A stretch of DNA of 64,000 bases, taken from the NCBI GenBank assembly GCA_963971575.1, contig OZ020617.1, forward strand, positions 42,504,606 to 42,568,605, read 5' to 3'. Positions 11,706-24,699 of this stretch are shown piece after piece (position 1 is the first letter of the stretch; each line of letters begins with the position of its first letter). The stretch comes from Liopterus haemorrhoidalis (lineage: Eukaryota; Arthropoda; Insecta; Coleoptera; Dytiscidae). The translations under genes were made by a program, and so were the position numbers. The notes under the pieces are model-generated. The model saw only the letters and a list, made by a program, of their open reading frames with translations. It was not told where the DNA came from and did no database searches.

Positions 11706-11815
11706 ACTGTCGACATCCTTAACATCCAGAGCCACAGAAAGGAAAAATTGCGCTAGGGGCAAAACTGCGTTTTGGCGCCCCTTGGCAAATAAATGTAAGT
11801 GATAAGCAAATTCCC

Positions 11816-11975
11816 AGTGAAGAGCAAAAAAAAAAGGTCCTCACCTCCCAAAATCCAAGTGAAGAGCAAAAAAAAGGTCCTCACCTCCCAAAATCCAAGT
11901 GAATAGCAAACAAAAAAAAAAAGTCCTCACCTCCCAAAATCCAAGTGAAGAGCAAAAAAAAAACATCTCCGTCGA
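11816..11975. repeat. Minisatellite, ~41-bp unit, about 4 copies
   Basis: Units read GTGAAGAGCAAAAAAAAGG, then TCCTCACCTCCCAAAATCCA. The copies differ mainly in A-run length. The same unit in variant form occurs at 37345-37465 and, inverted and decayed, at 9930-10100. This marks a family of short elements carrying a private minisatellite. Confidence 0.9.
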
Positions 11976-12295
11976 ATTCAAATAAAAGTCGTTTCTTTTC
12001 TTAATTAAACCAGTGGCAAAGGTAGACCTCCACAAGACTTGCCTGATCATAAAAAAGAATGGTGTAGGTAAATCTTCCATCAAATTATGTTCTATACAAA
12101 TATTTGTTCAAGGCTTCATTTACTATGTACGAATTATTTAAAATATTAAAGTTAAATAACTTCCGTTTCCGGTTTTCGATCTTCATAAAAAACAATAGGG
12201 GTTTTCGCAATTAATAGGAGAATTTTTTAGTGCTAGAACGAACTCTCTAAGTTGAACCGTTCTTGACTTATCGTGTATACACACATATGTACACA

Positions 12296-12296
<1 letters not shown>

Positions 12297-12347
<51 letters not shown>
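12297..12347. repeat. (AC)n microsatellite
   Basis: About 25 uninterrupted AC units, with further broken CA-rich sequence to about 12376. Confidence 0.98.
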
Positions 12348-12351
<4 letters not shown>

Positions 12352-12376
12352 CACACATACATTGGCACACACACAT

Positions 12377-13646
12377 ACGGACGGCAATTCGAAAGTAGGT
12401 TTTTTTGGATTCTCTGGACCATGAAACGTGGTTATCAGTCAAAATCTCGACACCGAAAATTTTCACGATTACAATACTTGCCCCTTATATATTAAGGTCG
12501 AGCAAGTAAAAAGCATTGTGCTGAAGCATTATGGTGTACGCATTATGGTGTTAATAGTAAGTGAAGCTTAGGATTTGTGGTCTTTTGATCCAAAGAATTG
12601 AATTTATGGCATATTTAACGATATCTTTCAGTTTTAATATATTCTCTTTAAAATATTTAAAACCAAATCCAACAATATTAAAATTTTATCAAAGTAACCC
12701 ACATTAATGATTTTTACAACAAACATTTTATTATTCTATAAACATTTTTATTGTGGTTTGAATTTTAAAAGCATTTTGTCATATAAACCTGCCAAGAAAC
12801 GTAAACGAAAAATACACTCATATCGGAAGTTGTAAAAGTAACATTTCGTATAAAATTTGACATTCAAATACCGCATATCACTAGCAATTCAGATCAAAAG
12901 CATTTTTTACATAACTTTTGTTAGATTTACCTTCTTGATGATACTTTTCAGTGAACAAGGAGAAAATAGCTTTTCGTTTACACTTCATTGCCAGTAAAAT
13001 TTGTCCTGGCTTTAGACCAGGTCGTCGCAGAGAAGTACCTCATGAAAATTGCACATGAAAGAGCGCGAATATCCTGCAACCTAGCGGCAATTCTTGAACC
13101 ATTCACAGAATTGTTTATAAAATTGCTACGTTCAACGTTACCTTTTAAATTGTGTTGTTTTATATGACACTCTTAAATCGTCGGAAATGGGAGAATTTTT
13201 TAGAAAAGTGTCACATTTGCTACGACACTTTCGGTTAAAGTTTTATAATAATTACATTAGAATTTTAAAGTTCAGCCAAGGCAAGTTTATTCTAATGCAA
13301 TGGTAATTATTTGTATCATTATTTTAAGTTTTTATAGTATAGTATTTCCAAAATGAAATGGTCGGTCTTGTTAAGCAGCTCAACAATGTGATAATGGGTT
13401 TATGGCAGTAATCCTGAGACTTAATGCTGTAAAAAGAATATGAGAGGTATAAGGGAATTTTAAATTTAAGTAGAATATATGTATAATTGTACTATAACAA
13501 TAGTTCAATTAGAGTTTCTTAAAAACCATTAAGGATATTTTTCAAATTTATAATCCTATTGCTTCAAAATTTTAGGGATTGTTACACTTGTTTGTTAGTT
13601 AATTTTCAACGTTAATAGCGTGCATACATTAAAAACATGGCTCTTT
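12377..13646. other. Unassigned AT-rich stretch
   Basis: No recognisable coding or terminal-repeat structure. Confidence 0.4.
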
Positions 13647-13893
13647 GGCGACCAACTAATATGGAGCCAATTAAAAAGTAATGTGCGCCATAAAAATACA
13701 ATACCGACAGAAAGTGACATTATAGTATAATTAATTAAAGACGAGACAAGTGCAATAAGTAGTGATTTGTGGAAGAAATGTGTAGAACATGTAAAAACAA
13801 TTGAAACAATTTTTTTTTTATAAATCTACCAAATAAATCTTCAGTTTAAATAACAGTGGTAGTGACACAAACTCTGATAGTGATAAACAATGA
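13647..13893 (+). pseudogene. Tc1/mariner-type DDE transposase C-terminus
   Basis: The frame from 13647 reads DQLIWSQLKSNVRHKNT, then one stop, then LIKDETSAISSDLWKKCVEH and VKTIE. This matches the C-terminus of insect Tc1/IS630-like DDE endonucleases, where NPIE-L-IW carries the catalytic Glu. Here the Glu is lost (ADQLIW). A frameshift then leads to the acidic tail NNSGSDTNSDSDKQ and a stop, typical of this group. The catalytic core upstream is missing. Confidence 0.65.
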
Positions 13894-15424
13894 AAATAGT
13901 GGTAATGATTAATATTTTAATAATTTTAAATTACCATAAATAGACAAGTTCAGAAAAAGAATAATTTTTGTTTGTGCAAATTTGAAGTATTTAATATAGA
14001 CTATAGAGACTTTAAAACAAAACGATTTTTAAACATGCCTATATTTATAATTCAAATATAGCCAGTCCTAAGCCTGATAAAAATGTGAAGAAATATCATG
14101 TGAGTATATACAGTTCATCCTAAATACCATTATTATGGTACTGACAATTACTGTTAACAGAACCATAAACTCAGCAGGTATAATGGTTATACGGTCAGCC
14201 ATTATTGGAATCAATAAGTTAGGGTGGCCATTCCATTTTGGAAATACTATAACTACCAGAATGGTAAATTGGATCTGTAAAGGGAGATTTAACATTGCCG
14301 GCTAGTGGGGAGACCTCGCAAGAGATGGACAGATCTGCTAACGAGTATTGGTACAAAATACAGAGCGATCAAGAAATCTTGTCGTTATGCAATAGTTGAC
14401 AGAAACATATAGATATTAAACTTATTTCCAAGTAGAATGTACTCATAGGCGTACATTCTATTTTTATTACCTTACACGACTTGATTATTAAATGAACACT
14501 ATTTTTCTCTACACGCCAATGAGTTGATAACAGGTATGAAGTTAGGAACACATATTTTCGTTGATTCTCGGGTGAGTTTGGGAGAACGAAGTAATCTGAT
14601 TGGTTCTTTGTTAAATTGGGTTTTTCAGCTGTGGATTAGAATACAGTTTTGATATTTTTAAACTCATTGTTTACTGTTATGTAACTGATAAGAAATTTTG
14701 ATCACACGGTATGCATGGAAATACTTAACACTTGATAGTAAAGATGAAGAAGTTATGTGTAGAGGTCTGCACGTTCACCTATCTTCCGCGAATATTCTCC
14801 AATTTTATAAGGTTGTTGATAATTTATTATTTGTTATGCGGATGTGTTTGCGGATCGGATGCGGATATAGCACACTTATCTGCACTTTACTCTTTGTACA
14901 GTATAAATAATGACTAATAAGCGGTAATCTCAATTTTTACAAATGCTTGCGCAGTAACAAGCATTAACAAGTGCAGCGCATTTATTTTTGCGCAATTCCT
15001 TGAAAGATTGACATTACTGGTTGAGCTAATTTGAAGTGTCTTGAGCACTGTGCTTCGCACATGGTTTGTGTGACAGGTTTGTATAGATTATTATAAGTTT
15101 TTATAGGTTATATCGCATTAATCACAATAATAGTACTAAATTAAAGAAATAATAGCGGTGAATATACAATTTTTTTATAGTTTCGGATTTTATCGACAAA
15201 ATTTTGGGATATATAATGGTTAAATGGTTAACTTTTTACCGTTTACCAGTACTGAGTAGAGCAAGGATATGTATATGTTTATCACCCCCTTTCCCAGAGC
15301 CGTAGCAATATTTTTGGCGCCCTTGCACCTGAATGCGTGTATTGCTATTTGCAAAAGTTGCGAATGCGGATATGTGGATGCAATTTGAATGTGCATATTG
15401 AAAACATTATCCGCGCAAGGATTT
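13894..15424. other. Unassigned
   Basis: No recognised feature. A loosely self-complementary stretch containing ACCATTATTATGG and CAGCCATTATTGG lies at 14110-14210. Confidence 0.4.
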
Positions 15425-15635
15425 ACTTATACCATGAGTTCAAAAAGAAATTACATAAGGGTTGACTATGGAAAATAAAAGTAATGTCAACATCAAGCAT
15501 TAGAATTAATTAACTGTCATCACTGTTGTTGTTGTTTTAAGTTATTTATTGTTATATAAAGCTTGCAGTAGACATTATTTTATTTTTCCACAGCCAACTC
15601 TTATGTAATTTCTATTTGAACTCATGGTATAAGTG
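15425..15635. mobile_element. Foldback MITE, ~65-bp inverted ends
   Basis: The ends ACTTATACCATGAGTTCAAA and its reverse complement are followed by matching AGAAATTACATAAG and TTGACTATGGAAAATAAAA blocks in both arms (about 90% identity over 65 bp). The spacer is about 80 bp. The superfamily is unassigned; no clear target duplication. Confidence 0.85.
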
Positions 15636-15748
15636 AGGCCAAATATCAACTCGACTGACAACACCCAAGAAGATGAAGAAGAAGAAAGCAACCACCATCT
15701 TTTTCTTCGTTTTTAACCTAAAGATAAGCTACTTCAACTGATAAATGC

Positions 15749-16798
15749 GTTAAAATTAGCGTCAGGTTAATATTTTTATTTTAACTACATGTCTAACGTC
15801 ATTATCCAAAATGCTATTCTGTAAGAGCATTTGTTAAGGTAAGCGTTAATACAATATTTGTTAACGCGAGGCGCTAACTCACCCTGTAGAGAGGCTAATA
15901 TTTACTGCACGCGCATGCGCTGTTACGTTGAATTTTAACAGGAGTATTTATGTAGTCAAATGCCAAGATCTTAACCTAATATTTCGGTGTTGAATTAAAT
16001 TCGGTGGTGAAATTTATTTTATAAATGGAACAGAAATGTTTGGTCCTGTGATACTCATTATAACTGGTTTTCACAGTGTATTAAATAAAAATATAACTTC
16101 ATTCAACTTTTATTTAGTCAATTTATATACTGCATTATATTATAACAGTTTATCTAATTTTTTAATAAAATGTTAATTATATGTTTATTCTAGTTTTAAA
16201 AAGGTGTTCGGTGCTATTAATTATTAAATAATTAATTGATTTATTACGCTATTTCTACCCTGGAATAACACTGTTGTGATCGTCATTATTAATTGTTTCT
16301 TCAAATAATACACCATTAAAATGTACTGCGATATTTTGAAACACGGCGGAGGCATAAGTGAAGTTTTGTAGCTTTCAGATGATTATAATTTTAAGTTGTG
16401 TCTCAATAAAAACCAAAACTGCTCTTCAATACTCCATTTACTTCCTTTCTATACAATTACTTGAACGTCATGAAGCGTCATTCTTATCTCTACTGTAAAG
16501 AATTCACTTTAAAAAGTAATAGGAAGTTGATTAATATTCCTACTGTCTTGTACTTTATTCATTTTTTTTTTTTTTATTAACATGAATTTTACATAAATAG
16601 GATCAGCCATTTTTGCAAACTAAACACCAGCGTTAACTTTTAAAGTAACCGTTTTAGTAGGCGCTTATTGTAGAACGTTAACTTGCGATTTTAACGCCGC
16701 CGCGCTACAATTTTAATACATATATGTTTAGCGAAAAGCATTTACGTTAAAAATGGTGTTAAAAAAATTAAGTCAGTTTCTGACGCTAAGATTTTAAC
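15749..16798. mobile_element. PIF/Harbinger-like relic
   Basis: The ends GTTAAAATTAGCGTC and GACGCTAAGATTTTAAC are inverted, and subterminal GTTAAC and GCGTTAA motifs recur at both ends. The interior carries a transposase C-terminus on the minus strand (16255-16362). Harbinger elements duplicate TAA/TTA and have short inverted ends; the end sequences here overlap TTA/TAA, so the exact boundary is uncertain. Confidence 0.5.
16255..16362 (-). pseudogene. HARBI1-like transposase C-terminus
   Basis: An uninterrupted frame reads FTYASAVFQNIAVHFNGVLF, then EETINNDDHNSVIPG and a stop. Harbinger nucleases end with a conserved A-x-VLHNI-A helix followed by an acidic tail, which this matches. The catalytic part is absent. 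Confidence 0.5.
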
Positions 16799-17094
16799 AT
16801 CATGCTTAGAGAATAGACCCGAATAAGCTGATCCAGGGAGTATTGATCCATATAAATCTCTTTCTGTGTCTGCTCGCATTTCTTTATTTTGACAAATTTT
16901 ATAAAGTTGGTTTGGGAGACCCAATTGACCGTGGACGTTAACACATTATGGTCGGAGAGTCGCTAGCTAATTCGGTATCAACGTTAACTGTGGACGAAGT
17001 CTTTAGGAGAATAGAAAAAGGACGAGCAGCATTTAATAAACTACCATTTTTTAAAATTATATATCAATATGCATTAAAAAGTCGGTTTTCGATC

Positions 17095-17345
17095 TATGTG
17101 CTATGCCTGTCTTAAACTACGGGGCAGAAAACACTCATATAAGCTTCTGCTAGAAAGTTGCTCTACTATGCTCGATATAACTCTGAGGAATAAAATTCTA
17201 AAAGTTAAATTTCGATTATAGACGAAACTAACATATCTTTATAAAATATCCATGAAATGGAAAATGAGCTAGCTAGAACACCAAACGGAAAATGGACCAA
17301 ATGGGCGAAAACAGCCATTGTTGCTGTACGCGTAAAAAAATGTAA
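17095..17345 (+). pseudogene. RTE-like LINE RT C-terminus, copy 1
   Basis: The decayed frames read LPVLNYGAE, then LRGIKF and LTYL-like segments and MKWK-like residues. They match the region after the catalytic core of RTE-type endonuclease/reverse transcriptases (CVLPVLTYGSETW). The fragment ends in the shared LINE tail (CAGCCATTGTTGCTGTACGC, 17313-17332). A second, better preserved copy follows at once. Confidence 0.6.
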
Positions 17346-17690
17346 CTAAAAGCTGCAAATAACTCAAAGGGCCATGAAACGAGCAATGCTTGGTTTAAGC
17401 CTGAGGGATAAAATACTAAAAGTTGGAATTCGTCAACAGACGAAACTAGCTGATATCCTTATAAAGTTAGTTTCCATGAAATGGAAATGAACACGACATC
17501 TAGCTAGAACAAACGACGGCGATCGAGAATGCATTCTCGAGTGAAGATCATGGGCAGACAAACATAGTCGAGGAAGACCGTCCATTCCTTGGACTGATGA
17601 CCTAAAAAACATCTCTACAACTGGCTACAAGAAGCTGAAGTACAGAAAAAACTCTAGCAGTGGATTAAAATGACTGAAAGATGTTCATAA
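17346..17690 (+). pseudogene. RTE-like LINE RT C-terminus, copy 2
   Basis: The frame reads QITQRAMKRAMLGLSLRDKI, then GIRQQTKLADI, HLARTNDGD, HSRGRP, WTDDLK. This is the conserved C-terminal tail of RTE-clade reverse transcriptases (QRAMERAMLGISLRD, HVARM, GRP--RW-DDI), just before the protein end. Stops and frameshifts are present. It is a 5'-truncated copy, as is usual for non-LTR elements. Confidence 0.8.
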
Positions 17691-18904
17691 TGATAGTGAA
17701 ATCTTTTATCGTCATATATATCCTATCCATTGTAATCGTTTTATTTTTTCCATGGTGTGATAATCAGTTTCGGGTAAAGTGCCCGGATATTTTCATTCTT
17801 GCGGCCTCTCCACTGATCTTGATAGGACCATAATTCAGCATAATATTTTATAGATAACTATGGATTTAATTTAATCATTACATGATTCAGACATTTCCTG
17901 TATAAATTTAATTCAAACCCACGCCATTATACCCAAATATCTGTCTTCTCGGCACAAACCAATCTTGAGACGAGACAAATAGACAAAAGGCAGCCCCATC
18001 GATGTAGAAATACATATTTATGGTACACACTTTCATAGTTATGAATATTCATGGGTATCTTGACTTGGAGTACGTTCGTTCGTCTCAACTACTTGTGATT
18101 TGTGTAGGGTTTTGGTTCTACTAGGAGATTATGTTCAAATCTTAGTAAATCTCATCGGGGTTTACCAGTTTATACTGCTCTAACAATGGTTTACATTTAA
18201 TTGTAAATTATGTGTACTACAATCTACAATATAAGAACACAACTGTAGGTATTAGAATTTTCAAAACTGTTTCGTTTAATATATTGATATGTCGACAATT
18301 TAAATTTGTGAAACTCGCTTATGTATAAAAGGTTGTTAAATGATAACATTTTGTTTTGTGTCACAGATTTATTTATTTTATCATTGCCGTTTCTCTGTAA
18401 CTTTGTCCCAATTTAAACCACTATAATTTTGACAATGAGCCGAAATTATTTATTATTTATTTATTCATTGGATAGTAACATACACAGGACAGGCCCATTA
18501 AAGTGTTCTCTGTTAAACACACGTATTCTTGATTTAATTTATTGTAGTTACTTAAATTATTTTATTTTATTTTAGATTTTATGTTTATTAGTAACTTCAA
18601 ATTTCTGGCGAACAGAAATAGTGTCTGGTAGAATATATGACAGAAAGGTAAATAGAATATTAGAAGAAAAATTCAGCAACTAACACAAGATCTAGCAAGA
18701 ATTGGTAAAATACCTGGAAACAACTTACTTAATAGAGCAAGATTTGTGTGGATATGAACAAAAGACCAATGGAAAGAAGGCGCCTGGAATTAATAGGTGC
18801 GTGGATGTGTAATTATAAGTATATAAAGCAAATTTTGTCCCTCGCCATTAGCGCCAAATTTTGTTGCTACGTCTCAATCAATAGTTAACCTAGATGAAGA
18901 CGCC
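17691..18904. other. Unassigned
   Basis: No clear feature recognised in this AT-rich stretch. Confidence 0.4.
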
Positions 18905-18907
18905 TAA

Positions 18908-19691
18908 AGGTGCGAACTGATTTAAGCATTTGTGCGCACACGGATTATGTGCGCGCACGGATTTTCGTGCGGGTAATAAAAATTTGCACACAACTTTCTT
19001 GTTTGTGCGTGTAAAATCGCGCTCCACGTATTCCAGTTATATCCACGCACATATTTATTTAATGTAAGTAGTGTCAACGATGGCGGACAGTAATGTTGTG
19101 CCTTAAGTGCAGCATTTATAGTAATGCACATACTTAGTAAAAGAAAAAGAAAACACAAGACAAACGATGGTGGATGACCAAACTATACAGAAGCAGGGAA
19201 ATATACAATGGTTCAAGTTTTCTAGCAGATCTGCAAATGCAAGAAGTTAGTGGGCAATTTCCAAATTTTATTCAAATTTCAGCGGCAGATTTTGAACTAC
19301 TCATTAATAAATTTGGTCACAAAATTGAGCAGAAAGATACAAGATTTAGATAGGCTGTTTCCGTGAAAGAACGATTAGCCATAACCCTACGTTTTTTTTT
19401 TTTTTTTTTTGCAATTGTGGATACGTTTTCCAGCATTCAATGTCTTTTTACTCCATTCCATATGAATATTTACTGGTGTTTCCTTAAATTCAGGCCCACA
19501 ATTATTACTGCATAAACCCGTACACACTAAGCGCACAAGTTATTTAATCTGATCGGTGGGACCGAAAAGCTACGGATAGCATTAGTGCGCGTATTAGTGT
19601 ACGCGAACACAAATTATACCTCGTACTCACCTGAGCAATTTTACGCGCACAGCGTTCGTGCGCGCGCAAATGCTCTAGTCAGTACGCGCCT
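18908..19691. mobile_element. PIF/Harbinger element, internally decayed
   Basis: The left end AGGTGCGAACTGATTTAAGC and the right end (inverted) AGGCGCGTACTGACTAGAGC match over about 30 bases, followed by GTGCGCGC-rich subterminal sequence on both sides. The flanks are TAA (18905-18907) and TTA (19692-19694), in keeping with the 3-bp target of Harbinger elements. The interior holds a transposase N-terminal fragment and a T-run near 19393-19410. Confidence 0.7.
19150..19395 (+). pseudogene. Harbinger transposase N-terminal fragment
   Basis: The frame from 19165 reads RWWMTKLYRSREIYNGSSF, then LADLQMQE, FPNFIQISAADFELLINKFG, KIEQKDTRFR, one stop, VKERLAITLRF. This closely follows the N-terminal region of HARBI1-like nucleases of insects (RRWWMR-LYR, F-NF-RMS--DFE-LL, PA-ERLA-TLRFL). 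The sequence then breaks into a T-run, so the catalytic domain is missing. Confidence 0.8.
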
Positions 19692-19694
19692 TTA

Positions 19695-20828
19695 GAAGTG
19701 TCACTAGAGAAGGGACTGCAACACCAAGGATATTGTGATATAAAGCGTTGGATTAAAATCTATTATCAGCGTTTAATTAATCGGATTTTGTTTATGTAAT
19801 ACACAATTTACATTTAGTAATTGGACTATGCTTGTCAATACAATTCCTTAAACAACTAGGCTATCAAGGAAGTATAAATACATGTAAAGACGTCTCAAGG
19901 TAACCAGACAGAGGATATCGGCACAGAAACTCCAGCAATACTCATTCATGCAATATCTTCTCTGACGGTCCATTGAGTTGAAGTGATTGACCATAGGAGT
20001 TCGAAGACCGCGTATTTCGTGTAGACCGAGCAAGCAGTGACAATGTGAGTGAAGAAAGAGGCTTTCAGGATTCGCGATTTCTTGATGGGTAATTTCTACC
20101 ACGGAGAAAGATCCAAGAGATCTCGGTCAGCATTGGATGGACGGAAGACTTCCTCCAGCTTCCACGAAGAGTTCCATTAAATTCTTTAATTGTACACTAA
20201 TTGTTTATAATATCTAATGTTATTAAACTAAGAATTTTTTTGTACCAAACCATCCACGTGAAAGAAGAGACAGAAAGAGTTAATGGTGCAATTCTGTGGC
20301 AAATCTGTAAGCTTACACACAAAATCTATAAGAAACTGTCCAAAACAACACATAAAACAACTCCTTAGATATGATCGTATCGTTAGATAAGTAGCAGTAA
20401 ACAAAAAGTATCATACTAACCAAAGTTTACCAAAATGATACAGATATCTAAGGGAACCACGGCAGGTGAATAAAAAGTAGAAATCGAAATGTTTTGAGGC
20501 ATGACAAATGATCCCATGAAATAAAAAGATTCTTGGAAATTTGTTAATAATTTTTGCAATGTAAACAATTATTATTTTAACATGCTGGTACCTGTGTAAC
20601 CTCTATTATGAATATAATAATATTTAGTTTTTATGTAATTTAATTATAACTAAAAAAAATGAGAAAAGATAATTAAATTTATCAGGGTAACCTTGTGACG
20701 AGTTGAGTACATTTGTCGTTAAAGCCAGTCTGTTTGTCACTATTATTTTAATTTCATCCTTATTTTCCAGTCGTCTACCACCTAGAAAGGATCTTGAGAT
20801 GAGAGAATAAATGGTAATCACTTGGCAC
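19695..20828. other. Unassigned
   Basis: No transposase recognised. 19850-20215 is less AT-rich, with a TATA-like TATAAATACATG at 19873, and could be part of a decayed LTR, but no paired end was found. Confidence 0.35.
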
Positions 20829-20837
20829 AATGACGGT

Positions 20838-21623
20838 GGTGTCCCGACATATGAACATACGACAGATTAACATGCGACACTTTAACATGGACAGATTAAC
20901 ATGCGACAGGTGAAGATAAACACATTTTAACACACGACAAATGAACACTGTGACATATTATCAAAGCGACAGATGAACATAAGTCAATTGAACACACGAC
21001 ATTCGAACTCACATTTCATTTATATTTTCATTTATTTTTATTAACAATGTTTGTAATTATTTTATGTGGTGTATATATTAACGCTTTTCATTATTTTATT
21101 GATTTTTTTGTTCCAATGTACCTATAATCGCTTCACTAATAAACAAACTTATTAGAACGAAATCATTCTTTTTACCTACCGACATTGAGATATACCGAAG
21201 TATAAAATTGTTTAAAATAACCAAAAAGATCAAGATATACCAAGTTATCTTATAGATCAAAACAAAAATATAATAAAATCTCAAAAATTACCAAACATAA
21301 TTTTTCTTAAAATTATTTGATTTTGAAAATTTATTTAAATAAATCTGAAAGTCTGTATTCTGTCGACACCAACCGCTGACCACCACTGACCAAGTGCTGA
21401 CCAATCTCTGACTAAACAATGACCAACCGATGAACTTATATACTAGGATAAATAAAAAATAACAATAAAAATGATATCTGAGATCAAATTTTGAGTGTTC
21501 AATTGACTTACGTTCATCTGTCGCTATGATAATATGTCACAATGTTCATTTGTCGTGTGTTAAAATGTGTCTATGTTCATCTGTCGCATGTTAATCTGTC
21601 GTATGTTTAAATGTCGTGGAACC
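20838..21623. mobile_element. Mutator/Foldback-like element, 9-bp TSD
   Basis: A 786-bp element bounded by GGTGTCCCGACAT and ATGTCGTGGAACC. It is flanked by a perfect 9-bp duplication AATGACGGT (20829-20837 and 21624-21632). The inverted ends are about 165 bp long and consist largely of iterated 14-16-bp units built on (T)GACAGATTAACATGC or ACACGACAAATGAACA. A spacer of about 470 bp contains a second set of short repeats (TGACCA, 21368-21432). Long inverted ends with 9-bp duplications are typical of Mutator-like and Foldback elements. No transposase is encoded. Confidence 0.85.
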
Positions 21624-21632
21624 AATGACGGT

Positions 21633-24199
21633 ACTGTATGATGGACGCGAAGTGTCCCAGAGAAATTTGGTAATTCAAGTGCATATATGATACGTATATA
21701 TATATGTATGTACATTTGGTCCTCCGGGATAGGGGTCTGCAAACTTCAAAAGACATTATAGTCCCCCCTATGATGCCAAAAAGGTTGAGAAACACTCCTA
21801 TGCGATCCGTTATTGGTAGAAACATCGTTATGCGGTGTATGGCTGTATTTAAAACTTTCCTCCTCCGTCACTGTTCTTAAATGTTTTTTATTCCTTCCAC
21901 TAGAAGTCTTTTATCCGTCATTAATTTGATTAGGAACATTTGGCAACAGTGCAATGCACATTGTTCGCGAACATGTGCGGCTCAAGGCAAAGGCTATTCA
22001 TACCACAATTAAAACGTCTGTGTCGGATCTAAGGCGTGGTTAAAGCCTTTTTAAAAAAACCCCAGGCAAATTGACATGAAAATTTACTGCACTACCATCT
22101 ACACTGACATCTGTATCGTGAATATTTCACTTAATTGTCGTAGCGTTGATGTATGATCTTACTGTACAGATGCAGATATTTTCGATTCGCGTATTTTGCA
22201 TTCCATCCTGTGTACATTCCTTGTTAGTGTGTTTTTTAGACAAAAATAGAACAATAGTTAATTCCGATGATTTGGTATTTTAGTTTTGTGTTTGTTAGGA
22301 TTTGGGTTGATTCTTTGTTTGGTTAAGCGCAAAGATATCTTACGCCTGTCACCGGTTACAAAGACTTCTGTAAACTGGCTCTGTCTCAAAATTAGAGAAT
22401 CTAAAATGGTCTAAATTAAGAATAAATTAATGGTGTTATTCTTAACAAAACTTTAACAGGGCTCCAAACTTCCATGGTCGAAAAGATTTTAACACTTTTA
22501 TTCTATAGCCTGTCTATTAACAGGTTCGCTGCTACTGTACCATGAATATGATTTTCATATGGCCAACATAAAATAATGCTTTTACCGGATTACAAATTGC
22601 CTATTTAAAACATACGTTTCTAAAAATATAGTTTAAAATATATTTGCACACTGCTGTTCCACACAATACTATTCAAATGCAGCGTCAGCGAATAAAACCG
22701 AATAAAGCTCCTTTAGATGTTTTTCCAATCTATATATTTTCCTCTTGTCCTGCATTAGAAATATTTGTCCTTCATGTCGTACCTCTTCTTGTTAAATAGG
22801 TTTTATTTTTAATTTTGCGTTTCAACGTTAGTCTTATTTTTTAACTTGTAGCAGTACTGTAATTAAGACTGGCCCGGGATCGAGATTTTTGTTAGAATAT
22901 CGATTTGTTAGACTAAAAAAATTATAATGAAAATAAAAATATAATACGCACCTATAACTTTTCAATATTTTATTTAAAAATTGCTTAAATATTTATTATC
23001 AAAATTAAAATTTATAATAAAAAGTAACGAAAACAACAAATTTGATTGTGTAAAAAAATTAAATTTTTAATACAAATCAGTCTTAATCACTTTCACTAGA
23101 ATAAAGCTCATCTATTGTTTCTCCGTCAGCCAGATCGAGGGGAACACCTGTTGTTTAGTAAACGGGTGGAGAAATCCCGAAGTGCAGATGTAGGTACGTT
23201 CGTTTGTTCAATGTTTAAAGTACGTTTTTCTTTTTTAAGAATAATAGGCAGATATCCTAAGTACAATCTCATCAGTAGTATGCACCAAGATATAAAACTT
23301 AAATATATTCCTGATTATATAAAAAAAAAAAACCAGATAAATATTTTCAAAAGACAGCTAATCATGAAAACCACCTAATAAAAAATGTAGGATCAGTTTA
23401 TAAAACATTAAAATATTTTAAACATCCTGTCATAATGAACAAATAACTAATTATTTCTATTTTTTCCCAAGTACTAAAGTGAGAGTTTTTTTTTTTTTAA
23501 TTTTTCCTCTATTTTATAAAATAATTAAAATGTAAAAAAACAGCATAACTAAAACCTATTAAAACCATGTAATAATAGAGGTTATACGTATAAGTGGTAC
23601 TCTAGTCATTAAGAAACATATTTTGTAAATTTTTAAAATTTTGAACAATAAAAATTATTATTATATTAGTTTACATAGAATTGTGTGAAATAGATATATT
23701 TGTTTATCGGTTCTCTGTCGATCAATCGGCATGTAAAATCTTATGAACTATAAACAGACAACACGGAAAGTCCTGACTCTTAATACAATTAACAGAAGTT
23801 TTAATGAAATCGTTTGAGCCAGATTTATATATTTAGTTTTAAATGAAAATCATCAGACCCTACCGGTTATTTAGTTTCCCTGTACTGCAGAAATGAGAAA
23901 AACAATTTCATATTGTACTACTGGAACACCATATTAGTCCCAGAGCAATCCTAGAACCATTCATGAACAATTCTAAAGGAAAGGCTAGCTTCATAAAATA
24001 GAATAGTACCAGAGAGTCTGATTTAGAAAATTATTACTTTTTCATTGTTCTTTCCATATTTTGGTTTTTGCTCAAGAGAATTTCTAGTTAGATTCATTTC
24101 AAAGTTTTTGCTATAGAAGTATTTTATTATATCATTTTATTTAATTCAGTTGTTAAATAACTTGAATCAGGTCTTAGTTACGCTCATCAAACTGATATT
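21633..24199. other. Unassigned, AT-rich
   Basis: No firm features. 21731-21802 (TAGGGGTCTGCAAACTT ... AGGTTGAGAAACACTCCTA) looks like two hAT ends pushed together, but there is no 8-bp duplication. Confidence 0.35.
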
Positions 24200-24480
24200 A
24201 GATAAAATATGATGGATGGAAATAACTTCAAAATGACGTCATAAAATGTTTTAAACCAACACAAATAAATTATATAACGCTCACTGAAATTGCAAATCAC
24301 TTCCATCGTCACATCTGTGTTACTTACAAGTTTTGCCATGTCTACAAAATAACGCATGCTTCACTTTTGTCAATGTCATTAAGGGGTTACTTTGTAAAAT
24401 GATTGCCACGTTTTTAATATTAATTTTGTGTCTCTAATTGAGAAGCATATACATTTATATGATCGATTTGGGGAAAGTAA
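24200..24480 (+). repeat. Direct repeat, copy A
   Basis: Matches copy B (24700-24812 continued at 27311-27530). Shared stretches include ACACAAATAAATTATATAAC, GCTCACTGAA, ACATCTGTGTTAC, ACAAAATAACGCATGCTT and TTTTAATATTAATTTTGT. Copy A shows the sequence before the 2.5-kb insertion that interrupts copy B. Confidence 0.85.
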
Positions 24481-24699
24481 TGCTAAAAAAGTTTCAGAAT
24501 CAAATAAATTTTTTAGTTATTTAATTATATCAGTTATTTCTACAAAATAACTTTTGCAATATTAATATAAAGTATTTATTCAGTAAATACCGGGTGATTT
24601 TAATGTCTTTTTATTATACAATATATGAGCCATTCTAAGTACCTCTATTCAAAATACATAACGACATACAAAATAAGTTGTGTTATGTTATTGCAGTGC

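Noticed and set aside
12183..12466. Cys/Val-rich open frames
   Set aside because: They come from the (AC)n microsatellite.
21731..21802. Miniature hAT element
   Set aside because: Ends TAGGGGTCTGCAAACTT and AGGTTGAGAAACACTCCTA look right but are only 70 bp apart, poorly matched and without an 8-bp duplication.
23115..23378. 87-codon plus-strand ORF
   Set aside because: No recognisable domain; starts in unassigned sequence and ends in an A-rich run.
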